DNA of 64,000 nt from Ophiura sarsii. Its lineage: Eukaryota > Echinodermata > Ophiuroidea > Amphilepidida > Ophiuridae. The notes beneath the pieces are model-generated. The model saw only the letters and a list, made by a program, of their open reading frames with translations. It was not told the origin of the DNA and ran no database searches. The stretch covers positions 5,891,607 through 5,955,606 of the forward strand of contig CM069448.1 in NCBI GenBank assembly GCA_035610835.1. The letters run 5' to 3'. Position 1 is the stretch's first letter. Each line of letters begins with the position of its first letter. The translations under genes and the position numbers were made by a program. Of the stretch, positions 22,835 to 34,867 are shown one piece after another.

Positions 22835-23538
22835 ATTTTAACTCAGAAACATTGGCAAGATTCGCAAATATCTCACTCAACAAGAAACAGAACAATTTAG
22901 TCATGCATTTGTATCTTCTCATTTAGATATGTGTCAATAATCAAATTCACAGATTGCAACTGAAACAGAATGTGGCTGCCAGAATCATCACCCGTATCAA
23001 ACCTTCTGATCACATCACACCTGTTATATTTGATTTGCACTGGCAACCATATAGTTTCCGGATTAAATAAAAGCAGATGCTTCTAACATACCGAGCTGTA
23101 AATGGTCTTGCTCCACCGTATATCACTGATCTTCTTGGATTTTATAATCCATCTCGTTCTGGTCTCCACTCTGCCAAAAAAGCACTCTTACTGGAACCTA
23201 AATCTTTACACTCTTGGGGGGATCGGGCTTTCTCTGTTGCTGCTCATCGCATATGGAACACCCTCCTCGAGTACATCCGAGTGTCTGTAGCAGCCCTTCA
23301 ACTGGTTCTTTCAAATCTCAACTCAAGACACACTTTTTCAAGATAGCTTAAGATTAGGATTGTTGTAATGAATCTCTGCCCTTTTAGGTGTATTATTCTC
23401 ATAGTTTATGATATTTGTTTGTATTAAGTATTTATATTTTGTTTCATTTGTCTTGTATACTGCTGATTTTTGTTGCTCTGTTTGCGCCATGAGCGTTCTT
23501 GCGGAATTTTTAAATGTTCATTATTATTATTATTATCG
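22835..23538 (+). mobile_element. 3' fragment of a CR1/L2-like LINE
   Basis: Plus-strand translation gives the C-terminal part of a reverse transcriptase in order: RNIGKIRKYLTQQETEQ, HAFVSSHLDMC, LKQNVAARIITRIKP, DHITPVIFDLHWQPYSFRIK, a stop (about 23068), then MLLTYRAVNGLAPPYITDLL and WGDRAFSVAAHRIWN. These blocks are characteristic of CR1/L2/Rex-type LINE C-termini. A frameshift lies near 22930. The 3' end carries (ATT)n at 23519-23538. It is 5'-truncated and inactive. Confidence 0.85.
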
Positions 23539-23539
23539 T

Positions 23540-24755
23540 CACAGCCTCGCGAGAATCTATATGTATGCTCATGTATGGTATGATGGGTGTTATATTGGCT
23601 ACGAATTAACAAAAGCACATACTCTCTATTCGAGTGTCACTGTTAAGTCTGCTTCAATCTAAGTATGTGATGCAATCTGTGAAAAACCGCCACATGGTGG
23701 GATTTGTCATTATATCACAAGAAAGTTGAAACTGTGCCAAATCATTTTTCTACGATCACTACAAAAAAAAAGTTATGAGTGAATGATGATTGTGATGTCA
23801 TGAAAACAGGCCACAAAAAAAGATACATAGTTCAATAGAATAACATTATAAGGTTAATAAGAATAGTGACACTTTGAAGGTGACATTTCATAAAGGATGA
23901 TGACACATTATATTGGACATTTTGTTTTTCACACTTGACCCATAATTCCTTGTTCACATTTTACGACATCCGCAGTCAATATAACATTTATAAATCATGC
24001 ATCTGCTATCTACAACGATGATTGAACAAATCCTAATTGTAGTTTATTGCATTCTAAATTATTTGTGTATCGGCGATTTAGAGAGGGGTATACCTCGAGC
24101 AGATACCACACCAATGTTCCTGTTTATCAGGGTATCAATATCTTGTTAGGCAAGCACGCATATGCATTTGACATTGTTTGTGTGTAAAATGTGCTTCATT
24201 ATCACAAATTATGCACCACATGACAAACCTTAGAAATACGGAAGAAATTTGAGAGGGTTTGCTAGCATCGTTTTGATATTAAATGACCTCTTGACATTAC
24301 ATGCTCACTGTATTGAGGTTAAATGACAGACAATATAAGTTGATATGTCTACAATTGTAATTGATCTCTAAGAACACACTACAAAGGCTCATTTACAGGC
24401 AGGATATTAAACATATACCGTATCGATAGATTGACATTTACCGCATGTAACTATTAAACTAAAGTCCACTTTTACTAGACTTTGGGAATATTTTAAGTTT
24501 GAGATTGCTCCATCCTTATTATATTTCATCTGTTACCAAATAAGAGGCGTAAGCTAGTTCATCCTGGTTGCACTAGCCAGAGTGGTCTTTCGTCTTTAAG
24601 TCAAAAATGCACTCCTAGATTCAAAAATGTAATGCATTTGGTAAAAAAATTATGCATTGACACTGGGTGATAGTAAGTGGATTAAGATTACCAAGTGTAA
24701 TCATAAAGTCCTATCGGAACATGTTGAATGATTTGGTTTTATTTCACCAAATTTG
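23540..24755. other. no recognised feature
   Basis: AT-rich sequence leading into the 55-bp array. No coding, RNA or inverted-repeat signal noticed. Confidence 0.4.
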
Positions 24756-27700
24756 GTATTTGTAATTGTGTTTTGTCATGTAAGGCATTGCAGGTATTGG
24801 TAAACTATCCTTATTTGTAATTGTGTATTGTCATGTAAGGGATTGCATGTATTGCTAAACTATCCTTATTTGTAATTATGTATTGTCATGTACGGGATTG
24901 CAGGTATTGGTAAACTATCCTTATTTGTAATTGTGTATTGGCATGTAAGGGATTGCCGGTTTTGGTAAACTATCCTTATTTGTAATTGTGTATTGTCATG
25001 TAGGGATTGCAGATATTGGTAAACTTTCCTTATTTGTAATTGTAGGTTGTCATGTAAGGGATTGCATGTATTGCTAAACTATCCTTATTTGTAATTGTGT
25101 ATTGTCATGTACGGGATTGTAGGTATTGGTAAACTATTCTTATTTGTTATTTTGTATTGTCATGTAAGGGATTGCCGGTTTTGGTAAACTATTCTTATTT
25201 GTTATATTGTATTGTCATGTAAGGGAGTGCATGTATTGGTAAACTATTCTTATTTGTTATTTTGTATTGTCATGTAAGGGTTTGCATGTATTGGTAAACT
25301 ATCCTTATTTGTAATTGTGTATTGTCATGTACGGGATTGCCGGTTTTGGTAAACTATCCTTATTTGTAATTGTGGGTTGTCATGTAAGGGATTGCATGTA
25401 TTGCTAAACTATCCTTATTTGTAATTGTGTATTGTCATGTACGGGATTGCATGTATTGGTAAACTATCCTTATTTGTAATTGTGTATTGTCATGTAACGG
25501 ATTGCATGTATTGGTAAACTATCCTTATTTGTAATTGTGTATTGTCATGTAAGGGATTGCATGTATTGGTAAACTATCCTTATTTGTAATTGTGCATTGT
25601 CATGGAAGGGATTGTAGGTATTGGTAAACTGTCCTTATTTGTAATTGTGTATTGTCATGTAAGGAATTGCATATATTGGTAAACTATCCTTATTTGTTAT
25701 TTTGTATTGTCATGTAAGGGTTTGCATATATTGGTAAACTATCCTTATTTGTTATTTTGTATTGTCATGTAAGGGTTTGCATGTATTGGTAAACTATCCT
25801 TATTTGTAATTGTGTATTGTCATGTAACGGATTGCATGTATTGGTAAACTATCCTTATTTGTAATTGTGTATTGTCATGTAAGGGATTGCATGTATTGCT
25901 AAAACTATCCTTATTTGTAATTGTGTATTGTCATGTAACGGATTGCAGGTATTGGTAAACTATCCTTATTTGTAATTGTGTATTGTCATGTACGGGATTG
26001 CATGTATTGGTAAACTATCCTTATTTGTAATTGTGTATTGTCATGTAACGGATTGCATGTATTGGTAAACTATCCTTATTTGTAATTGTGTATTGTCATG
26101 TAAGGGATTGCATATATTGCTAAAACTATCCTTATTTGTAATTGTGTATTGTCATGTACGGGATTGCATGTATTGGTAAACTATCCTTATTTGTAATTGT
26201 GTATTGTCATGTACGGGATTGCATGTATTGGTAAACTATCCTTATTTGTAATTGTGTATTGTCATGTAACGGATTGCATGTATTGGTAAACTATCCTTAT
26301 TTGTAATTGTGTATTGTCATGTAAGGGATTGCATGTATTGGTAAACTATCCTTATTTGTAATTGTGTATTGTCATGTAAGGGATTGCGTGTATTGCTAAA
26401 CTATCCTTATTTGTAATTGTGCATTGTCATGGAAGGGATTGTAGGTATTGGTAAACTATCCTTGTTTGTAATTGTGTATTGTCATGTAAGGAATTGCATA
26501 TATTGGTAAACTATCCTTATTTGTTATTTTGTATTGTCATGTAAGGAATTGCATATATTGGTAAACTATCCTTATTTGTTATTTTGTATTGTCATGTAAG
26601 GAATTGCATATATTGGTAAACTTTCCTTATTTGTAACTGTGTATTGTTATGTAAGGGATTGCATGTATTGGTAAACTATCCTTATTTGTAATTGTGTATT
26701 GTCATGTAAGGGATTGCATATATTGGTAAACTATCCTTATTTGTAATTATGTATTGTCATGTAAGGGATTGCATGTATTGGTAAACTATCCTTATTTGTA
26801 ATTGTGTATTGTCATGTAAGGGATTGCATATATTGGTAAACTATCCTTATTTGTAATTATGTATTGTCATGTAAGGGATTGCATGTATTGGTAAACTATC
26901 CTTATTTGTAATTGTGTATTGTCATGTAAGGGATTGCATATATTGGTAAACTATCCTTATTTGTAATTATGTATTGTCATGTAAGGGATTGTAGGTATTG
27001 GTAAACTATCCTTATTTGTAATTATGTATTGTCATGTAAGGGATTGCAGGTATTGGTAAACTATCCTTATTTGTAATTGTGTATTGTCATGTAAGGGATT
27101 GCATGTATTGCTAAACTATCCTTATTTGTAATTGTGCATTGTCATGTAAGGGATTGCATGTATTGGTAAACTATCCTTATTTGTAATTGTGTATTGTCAT
27201 GTAAGATATTGCATGTATTGGTAAACTATCCTTATTTGTAATTGTGTATTGTCATGTAAGGGATTGCATATATTGGTAAACTATCCTTATTTGTAATTGT
27301 GTATTGTCATGTAAGGGATTGCATGTATTGGTAAACTATCCTTATTTGTAATTGTGTATTGTCATGTAAGGAATTGCATATATTGGTAAACTTTCCTTAT
27401 TTGTAATTGTGTATTGTCATGTAAGGGATTGCATGTTTTGGTAAACTTTCCTTATTTGTAATTGTGTATTGTCATGGAAGGGATTGCATGTATTGCTAAA
27501 ACTATCCTTATTTGTAATTGTGTATTGTCATGTAAGGAATTGCATATATTGGTAAACTATCCTTATTTGTTATTTTGTATTGTCATGTAAGGGTTTGCAT
27601 GTATTGGTAAACTATCCTTATTTGTAATTGTGTATTGTCATGTAACGGATTGCATATATTAGTAAACTATCCTTATCTGTAATTGTGTATTGTCATGTAA

Positions 27701-28776
27701 GGAATTGCATGTATTGGTGAACTATCCTTATTTGTAATTGTGTATTGTCATGTAACGGATTGCAGGTATTGGTAAACTATCCTTATTTGTAATTGTGTAT
27801 TGTCATGTAACGGATTGCATATATTAGTAAACTATCCTTATCTGTAATTGTGTATTGTCATGGAAGGGATTGCATGTATTGGTAAACTATCCTTATTTGT
27901 AATTGTGTATTGTCATGTAAGGAATTGAATGTATTGGTAAACTATCCTTATTTGTAATTGTGTATTGTCATGTAAGGAATTGCATGTATTGGTAAACTAT
28001 CCTTATTTGTAATTGTGTATTGTCATGTAACGGATTGCAGGTATTGGTAAACTATCCTTATTTGTAATTGTGTATTGTCATGTAACGGATTGCATATATT
28101 AGTAAACTATCCTTATCTGTAATTGTGTATTGTCATGTAAGGGATTGAATGTATTGGTAAACTATCCTTATTTGTAATTGTGTATTGTCATGTAAGGAAT
28201 TGAATGTATTGGTAAACTATCCTTATTTGTAATTGTGTATTGTCATGTAAGGAATTGCATGTATTGGTAAACTATCCTTATTTGTAATTGTGTATTGCCA
28301 TGTAAGGGATTGCATGTTTTGGTAAACTATTCTTATTTGTAATTGTGCATTGTCATGTAAGGGATTGCCGGCATTGGTAAACTATCATTATTTGTAATTG
28401 TGTATTGTCATGTAAGGAATTGCATGTATTGGTAAACTATCCTTATTTGTAATTGTGGGTTGTCATGTAAGGGATTGCACCTATTGGTTAACTATCATTA
28501 TTTGTAATTGTGTATTGTCATGTGAGGGATTGCATGTATTGGTAAACTATCCTTATTTGTAATTGTGTTTTGTCATGTAAGGGATTGCAGGTATTGATAA
28601 ACTATCTTTATTTGTAATTTTGTATTGTCATGTAAGGGATTGCAGGTATTGATAAACTATCCTTATTTGTAATTGTGTATTGTCATGGAAGAGATTGCAG
28701 GTATTGGTGAACTATCATTATTTGTAATTGTGTATTGTCATGTAAGGGATTGCATATCATGGTAAACTACCCTTAT
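24756..28776. repeat. 55-bp minisatellite, about 73 copies
   Basis: Core unit: TATCCTTATTTGTAATTGTG, TATTGTCATGTAAGGGATTG, CATGTATTGGTAAAC. Period is 55 bp with rare 1-bp indels (54 or 56). Recurrent variants include GTTATTTTG for GTAATTGTG, AACGG or ACGGG for AAGGG, and GCTAAAAC for GGTAAAC. Variants recur in blocks, for example GTTATTTTG units at 25140-25270, 25690-25760 and 26515-26590. That is the signature of unequal exchange of multi-unit segments. First and last units are the most diverged. No protein is encoded. There are no unique spacers, so it is not a CRISPR-like array. Confidence 0.95.
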
Positions 28777-30661
28777 TTGAAGTTGTTCAGCAACCACTGG
28801 CATGAACTTGGCTTATCAGGCAAGTAAGTAATGTTTCATCATATTTCTAAATTGATATTCCGATGCTGGTTAGAGCAAGTATTCATCATTTATTCATATA
28901 TATATAAATGTTGGATTATTTAGTTATTGTTAAGTATCACTCATCATTGTTTTCATTCAATACTGATATTGGTAATGTTTATTTTGTTGTGTAAACTTCT
29001 GATAGTCCGATCACAATTAATCTGAGAATTAGTCGTACCCATAACCTGCCATAAGACTTCATTATCTGCTAGAATTGAGAGCAGGTGGCCTAGGAAAACC
29101 CTCCATAAGGTAGACGTTTTGTAAACCATGTTTGGTCAACGTCGAGCTAACGTTTAGTGAAAATTCCCATAAGAACCACATATTTACGTTTTTTTGCTGC
29201 CCTTCACCGACCGACGTCCATACAACGGTAGTAGGCTTACATATTGTGTCCGACTTATACCCGACGTTATGACCACGTAAATAGACAGATTTTGTAAGGC
29301 CATAAATGCCAACATTGTACCAACGTTTAATAGGCGTCCCGAATAAGAAATGTTATTCAGCCGACTGTATTGACCAAAAGCCGTTGAACGTTGAACTATA
29401 GGAAGTAGTGATAAAATCTTAAAATAGTGTCGGTCGCCTGGGTAATTATCTAATGTAGCAAATGAACATCGTATAATTCCCCCTTGAAACACATTTGTTG
29501 CCGCATTTCGCATTTTGAGCAGTCGTATATCACCTATGAACCGTTAAATTGTGGCCGACTTATTGAATGAACCTCGGTCTTTTTACAGCGTACTAAATTA
29601 ACACACACTAAATCGATGCAATACATCTAGAAGTAGAAGGATTGCTCTGATTAAACCGATACATCATTTGATTTTTTTAATTGAATGATGTCAATTGTTC
29701 GTGACGTGACTAATATTTATGATGATTAACAATATTCAAATAACTTCAAATCATATATGAAAAGAAGCATCAATTTAGATGCCTAAACTTCTTTGAACAA
29801 CACACTTCTCGCTGGTAAACTCCGGAAATCAGATTGCTTTACAATGCATAAATAGGGTATATTGACATATAAGCCACTCACAGGGAACACAAATACGATC
29901 CGTGTTGTGTTTTAAGCAACTCTCAAATGGAGTGCTTTCTTCTTGCAGAAATGTCCACTATAGATTGTAGTGTTGGCTCATGTTGATACTTAGCCTCTGG
30001 CTACGGACATTTATTTCACCCAAGTCCCCAGCACACTAATGTGTGTTTCTTAATGGAACACCTGTTAAGCAAACATGGACTTTTAACAGTTTCAGCCTAA
30101 CGAAATGCGAATCGCCTCACTTAAATTTAAACACGTTGCGCTATGAATCGATGTCGGTCTGTTCTTGAAACCAGGTATGTATACACACATAGCTTAACCC
30201 TCGTCCTCTTAACAGTGACTTATTTACATCCCTTGCGCTTATTTTAACGGGGAAAATAAGGGTACCACCTTACCTGAAGATTTCAGGTGCGAGGGTGGGG
30301 AAGTGGTTGCCACGTTACAATTTTAAAAAAATCGCCATTTTCAAACATATCTTAATTGTATGGTCCTTAAATCTTATAGTATACGTTAGAAAGAAACATC
30401 ATTTTACTCACTTATTATAAGCCAAACCTTTTTAGGGGGGTTGGTAACCATGCTTAATGTGTACTAATTATAACACAAACTACGATAACACAATTGTGAT
30501 CAGTTTCCAAAACAGGACACCACTAGTATAGTTGAAAAACGATCATGGACGGTCAAATAAACTGCTTTGTATGTGGTTTCACATTATATCCGATAACAAC
30601 AAGTTTCATCTTCAGGTATCGAGGATGATAGTACTCTTTTTGGATCCATGTTACTATCAAC
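28777..30661. other. no recognised gene
   Basis: A 109-codon minus frame (29184-29513) overlaps a stretch rich in AACGT and ACGTT motifs (29110-29400), which looks like a decayed element and not a gene. The rest is unremarkable. Confidence 0.4.
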
Positions 30662-30665
30662 TTAA

Positions 30666-31182
30666 GGGGGCTGTGGACTCTCAGGTACAGCCTCCGTAAA
30701 ACTGCCGTAACTTCTTCAATATTCATTTAATCTTTATAAATGTATACAGTTTTTTGCAGAAAAGGGTTCAATGAATCCAACCATGATAATGAAATTGACT
30801 ATTTTGGAAAAAATTATAAAAAACATGTTTTTTGACCCATTTTAGGTTTGGAAAAGATAACTCAAAATATATTTTGTTAAATGTTGTCATACTAGTTTTA
30901 TGATAATCCTGATAACATTCCCCAGGAGCGGGTTTTTTTGGCACCTTTTGGTCTGTAACTCAAAAAATAAAAAATAAGATATTAAAATTTAAAAAATCCA
31001 CATATTTAGCCTTCCTGGATTTCAGTAAAGCCTTTGAATTATAGACCAAAAAGTGCTAAAAACGTGTTTTTTACCTCCAAAATCGTATACAAAAAAAATG
31101 GTATACTTTTATATAGATTAAATGAATAATTAGGAAGTTATGGCAGTTTTACGGAGGCTGTACCTGAAGGTGCACAGCCCCC
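30666..31182. mobile_element. TTAA-flanked TIR element, 517 bp
   Basis: TIRs of about 75 bp start GGGGGCTGTG and include TCAGGTACAGCCTCCGTAAA and ACTGCC, mirrored at 31105-31182. TTAA target duplications are at 30662-30665 and 31183-31186. Non-coding. The duplication fits piggyBac or Kolobok relatives. Confidence 0.85.
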
Positions 31183-31262
31183 TTAAAGGAATATCTCCTA
31201 ATTCTATCCAACAGTTACTGCACCTGTTGGAATTCAGCTGCACTACTCATGGTGCTATTCAA

Positions 31263-31365
31263 CATATCGTCAGCCTGCTTCGATAATTGCCTACTCACTT
31301 TTCATATTTTTGTTGTTTTCTAAAAAAAAAATAGTTAGGTAATTATCGATCAGGCTGACGATATG
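31263..31365. mobile_element. 103-bp hairpin MITE
   Basis: CATATCGTCAGCCTG...CGATAATTGCCTA pairs with TAGGTAATTATCGATCAGG and CTGACGATATG across an AT-rich loop. No coding. Target duplication is not evident. Confidence 0.7.
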
Positions 31366-31958
31366 TATTAGTACGTCAGGATTATTATGACCAGTATTTT
31401 CCATAAGTGTGTTGAATTTCTCACTGGACACTCAATACTGATATTGACTTAAAGTCAAGAATAACAGCTGCATTCTGACAACGAAGGAAGTGTGACCTAC
31501 TACTTAAAAGCAGACTTTCCCGAGTGTGTTGAAAGATGCAGAATAGGATACGGTATTCAACTATAAATACATGTAAAATAATATGTAGTAGAAACAAAAC
31601 AGATTAGAGGAACTTCGTTGTTATTACCATATATAAAACAAGTTTCGCATTAAAGCTATTTTAAAATATATTGATATTTCGTCATCTTGTTCGTAAAATG
31701 TATTGAATAATCCAATGTCGACTTGAGTATAATATATAATTGTGCTTGTGAAATCGCGTACAGCACCGTGGTCGTATTCACATGTAAGCAATATCCTTTT
31801 ACTGAGATATTATCAGCTTCCCAAGGCACTCAACATCCACATGTTGCGGGCTTACTGGGTTTACTATAATCTAATTAGGTTGATCCACTTAGGCCATCCA
31901 CTGGAATGAAGGGTCTGCATTTATCTAGTTCTCTCAATCGATCAGTGATACGGACTTC

Positions 31959-32019
31959 GCGAACTATATCAATACTAGCCTAGCTTAGAGCGAACTATAT
32001 CAATACTAGCCTAGCTTAG
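31959..32019. repeat. 31-bp tandem duplication
   Basis: GCGAACTATATCAATACTAG plus CCTAGCTTAG is present twice in a row (31959 and 31990). The rest of 31366-32375 shows nothing recognisable. Confidence 0.85.
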
Positions 32020-32375
32020 GCACACAAAAAAAATTATAAGAAGACCGCGCGCGTAGCTTTAAAATACGCATTATACCGTATCACTTTTTTTGTTTCCATT
32101 TTATTCTTGAAACTTTGAAAATTATGGTGTGGGTCAAAATGACAGTATGAAATGTTTTGTTCGATATTAACATAGTATTTAAACTCAAGTAACTTAGTGA
32201 TTAATACGTCTTTGCGTTTTAATTTCAATTGCGAAGTACCAAATCAGCTTCATTTGCTTGCTTCGCAGAGCCAGTCTCATGTTTTTTCATGTTTCTACTG
32301 CTGAGACAGCCTTTTTTAGGCCTTGTACTTACTCGAACTGCCATGTGTTCTGCCTCAATCAATTGTTGACATATA

Positions 32376-32779
32376 GACGTTATTCGTAATTGGCGCACTT
32401 ACGTCAAAAGAGGCCCGTGCTATCTAACTGAGCATGCTCAAAGCTCAAAGCGTGCTCCGAAAAAAGGAGGCTAGCTATGTAGCCGAGACGAGAGTGATGT
32501 AGTTTTTCAATGTGGTGAACTTTGCACTAATCATAAAAATTCTTCATACTTCTGAGCTGTTATTTGACCTTATTACATTCTCACAATAAATTTGAACGTA
32601 TAAAATATCTATTCCATTAGTTTAAAATGACCTTTTTGCTGGTAACCGACACTATCTAGGAAAATTTAGAAGTTCACAGTTCATTATATTGCAGTAAAAG
32701 TACAAGATTGTATGTTTATCGGCGTGATATCGAGTATGTCTCCTTCTTTGACATGAAATCGCCAATTACGAATAACGTC
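32376..32779. mobile_element. 404-bp element with 20-bp TIRs
   Basis: GACGTTATTCGTAATTGGCG at 32376-32395 is exactly complementary to 32760-32779. No frame and no clear target duplication; probably a MITE. Confidence 0.65.
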
Positions 32780-33085
32780 ATTTGCACAACTATAACAGTA
32801 GCCATAGCTATGTTTAGAAGGTGGTCATTGTAAATCGAGATAATGGGCATGTTACTAGTTCATAGTTACAGCGTGTATTGTATATAGTTATTACGTATAC
32901 AATTTAAAGGTGTCTCGTTTGTGAAAATTTCATATACAGACAAATATCCCTTTATTTCAATGCCCATCTTCATGAATGTAGCCGGAGGTATAGGAAAACG
33001 GACCACCATAGTCCACTACAATGCGTGTAATTTCAGGCGTAAAGGGTTGTGTAACTGTCATGTAAAGAATTGCTGATTCAGGGAA

Positions 33086-33130
<45 letters not shown>

Positions 33131-33447
33131 GGTCATTTTGTCCAATCTTCCATGTAACTCAGAGTAGGGATAATATTCCGGAAGGTCTATACCTCTGATT
33201 TTTTTATAAGCTCTACCGTTTACGCTATTCGATGGCTAGTCTAACCAGAAATGGTTGTCAATAATTATTATATATGTCATAAGGGTAGAGGATATTCCTA
33301 AGTTGTGCACACTCGTTATATGGAGGGAAACTTGTCTTATTTATTTGAACAATATTGTCGTCGTCTGTAAATAGGGCAAGATTCAGATAAAGAATTATAT
33401 TATTAAATGATTCAATGAAATGATAATAATTATGTCAAAATTACTAT
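32780..33447. other. spacer with (TA)n microsatellite
   Basis: A pure TA run occupies about 33091-33129. The 62-codon minus frame across it is low-complexity. Otherwise nothing is seen. Confidence 0.6.
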
Positions 33448-33449
33448 TA

Positions 33450-34569
33450 CAGGGTGAGTCAAACAAAGTGGATTGAAAAAGAAGAAAAAAATCTGACCAC
33501 ACAATTAAGGCAACCAATAATTTAATCAATTACGCCATTTATCTGCTATCATCGGCAAAAGAATCACGGCAATAATAAATGTTACTGTTTAGTAGATTAT
33601 TTCTGTAAAAGAACTGAATTTTGAAACCGAACAAATTTGTGATTTCACGCTCAATGAACGCTTAATAATGTGTACTAGTGTACTAGAATAAACATGTAAA
33701 GGATTAAACTGTCTATTTATTAAACCAGTTAAATAACTAATAGCCTTGTTCAGAATTACTCCTCATTATTTAACATGAAATAAAGATAATATATTATCAC
33801 CCCTTGTGAGAGTCATTGCAAGGATTTCAAAATGATCCATAGATTTCATAAACATGATAAACAAGACGAGGGCGTGGAATAAAAATGGCCAATTGAGTGA
33901 CTATCTGATATTGTATAAAATGTACAATAAAGTATTTTGATAAGAAATAATATTGCACCTTTTTTCATAAAATATGTTCGATTAAGTAAATATTGTCCTC
34001 GATACAGTTAAAATATACGGTCAAAATATCGATGTCCACAGTAAGACTATTAAAGTAAAAGTCTCTCTGTCTTTTCTACATGGTCATTCATTATTGAAGA
34101 CAATTTGTTTTCTGGTAAGTCCAGCAATAGGCAAATGATCAAGCAGCTCTTCCTTCTACGTGACCACCATTATTGTTAATACAAAGTCTCGCTTTGGTCT
34201 TCATGCTGTTGATGGCGCGCCTGGAGATCCTTCTTCGACGCAAAGCTCTACATGCATTGTCAATACCATACGTTGCCGTAGTGCTTGAAGACTTTAAACC
34301 TTTTGTCAGGACTGTAATTTGTTATTGCTTATAATACCTGATGATATTGAATTTGAGCCTTCGAAGATGGTACCTTGTTCGGATCTAAAAATGGCCACTT
34401 TTATTCAAATACGCGTAAAATGAGTTTCTCTTAACCAATTCTAACCAAATACAATTTCTTATTAAAGCTAATTGATAGGTCTTGTTTACTTTTGAAATAA
34501 TTTGGCTGACAAATGCTCATATTTTTTTTTTAAATCCTTCAAGTTGAGTACACTTTTTTGACTCACCTG
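33450..34569 (-). mobile_element. deleted mariner-type transposon
   Basis: Ends CAGGGTGAGTCAAACAAAGT and, mirrored, ACTTTTTTGACTCACCTG are flanked by TA at 33448-33449 and 34570-34571. TA duplication and CAGGGTG-type ends are typical of Tc1/mariner. Only a C-terminal fragment of transposase remains (34139-34243), so it is a deletion derivative. Confidence 0.8.
34139..34243 (-). pseudogene. mariner transposase C-terminal remnant
   Basis: The minus-strand frame ends with INSMKTKARLCINNNGGHVE and a few residues before a TGA at 34141-34139. An 'NGGH.E' end is characteristic of mariner-family transposases. The catalytic domain is missing. Confidence 0.7.
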
Positions 34570-34801
34570 TATCTCGACAGCCTTGTTTCCAATCTAAAGA
34601 GCGAGTTATGCCGATTGTTAAAGACAGTAGGATACCGCTGTCTTTCAAAGTAAAGTAAACATTTTATTTTATTTTCGGAATGATTATACGTGAACTGCTT
34701 TAATGCGGTGAATACTCTGTGTTTACCCCTTAACTGCTCCTTATATGTACAGCATGGTAAAACCACACGCAACATCAGCTAATTGCTTTTAATGGCTAAT
34801 G

Positions 34802-34867
34802 GCCATTGCGCGTCCTAGAGGATGTTGATACTTAAAAGAATCAACATCCTCTAGGACGCGCAATGGC
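34802..34867. repeat. perfect 28-bp hairpin
   Basis: GCCATTGCGCGTCC plus TAGAGGATGTTGAT is followed by a 10-nt loop (ACTTAAAAGA) and the exact reverse complement. There is no mismatch in 28 bp, so it is young or maintained. An ATG at 34863 inside the right arm starts a 90-codon frame (34863-35135) with no recognised domain. Alternatives are a MITE core, a small-RNA hairpin or an assembly artefact. Confidence 0.9.

Noticed and set aside
24756..28776. CRISPR-like or protein-coding repeat array
   Set aside because: The 55-bp units are contiguous with no unique spacers, frames are broken by stops and indels, and the setting is eukaryotic.
29184..29513. 109-codon minus-strand gene
   Set aside because: No domain, composition tracks AACGT-rich repeat sequence.
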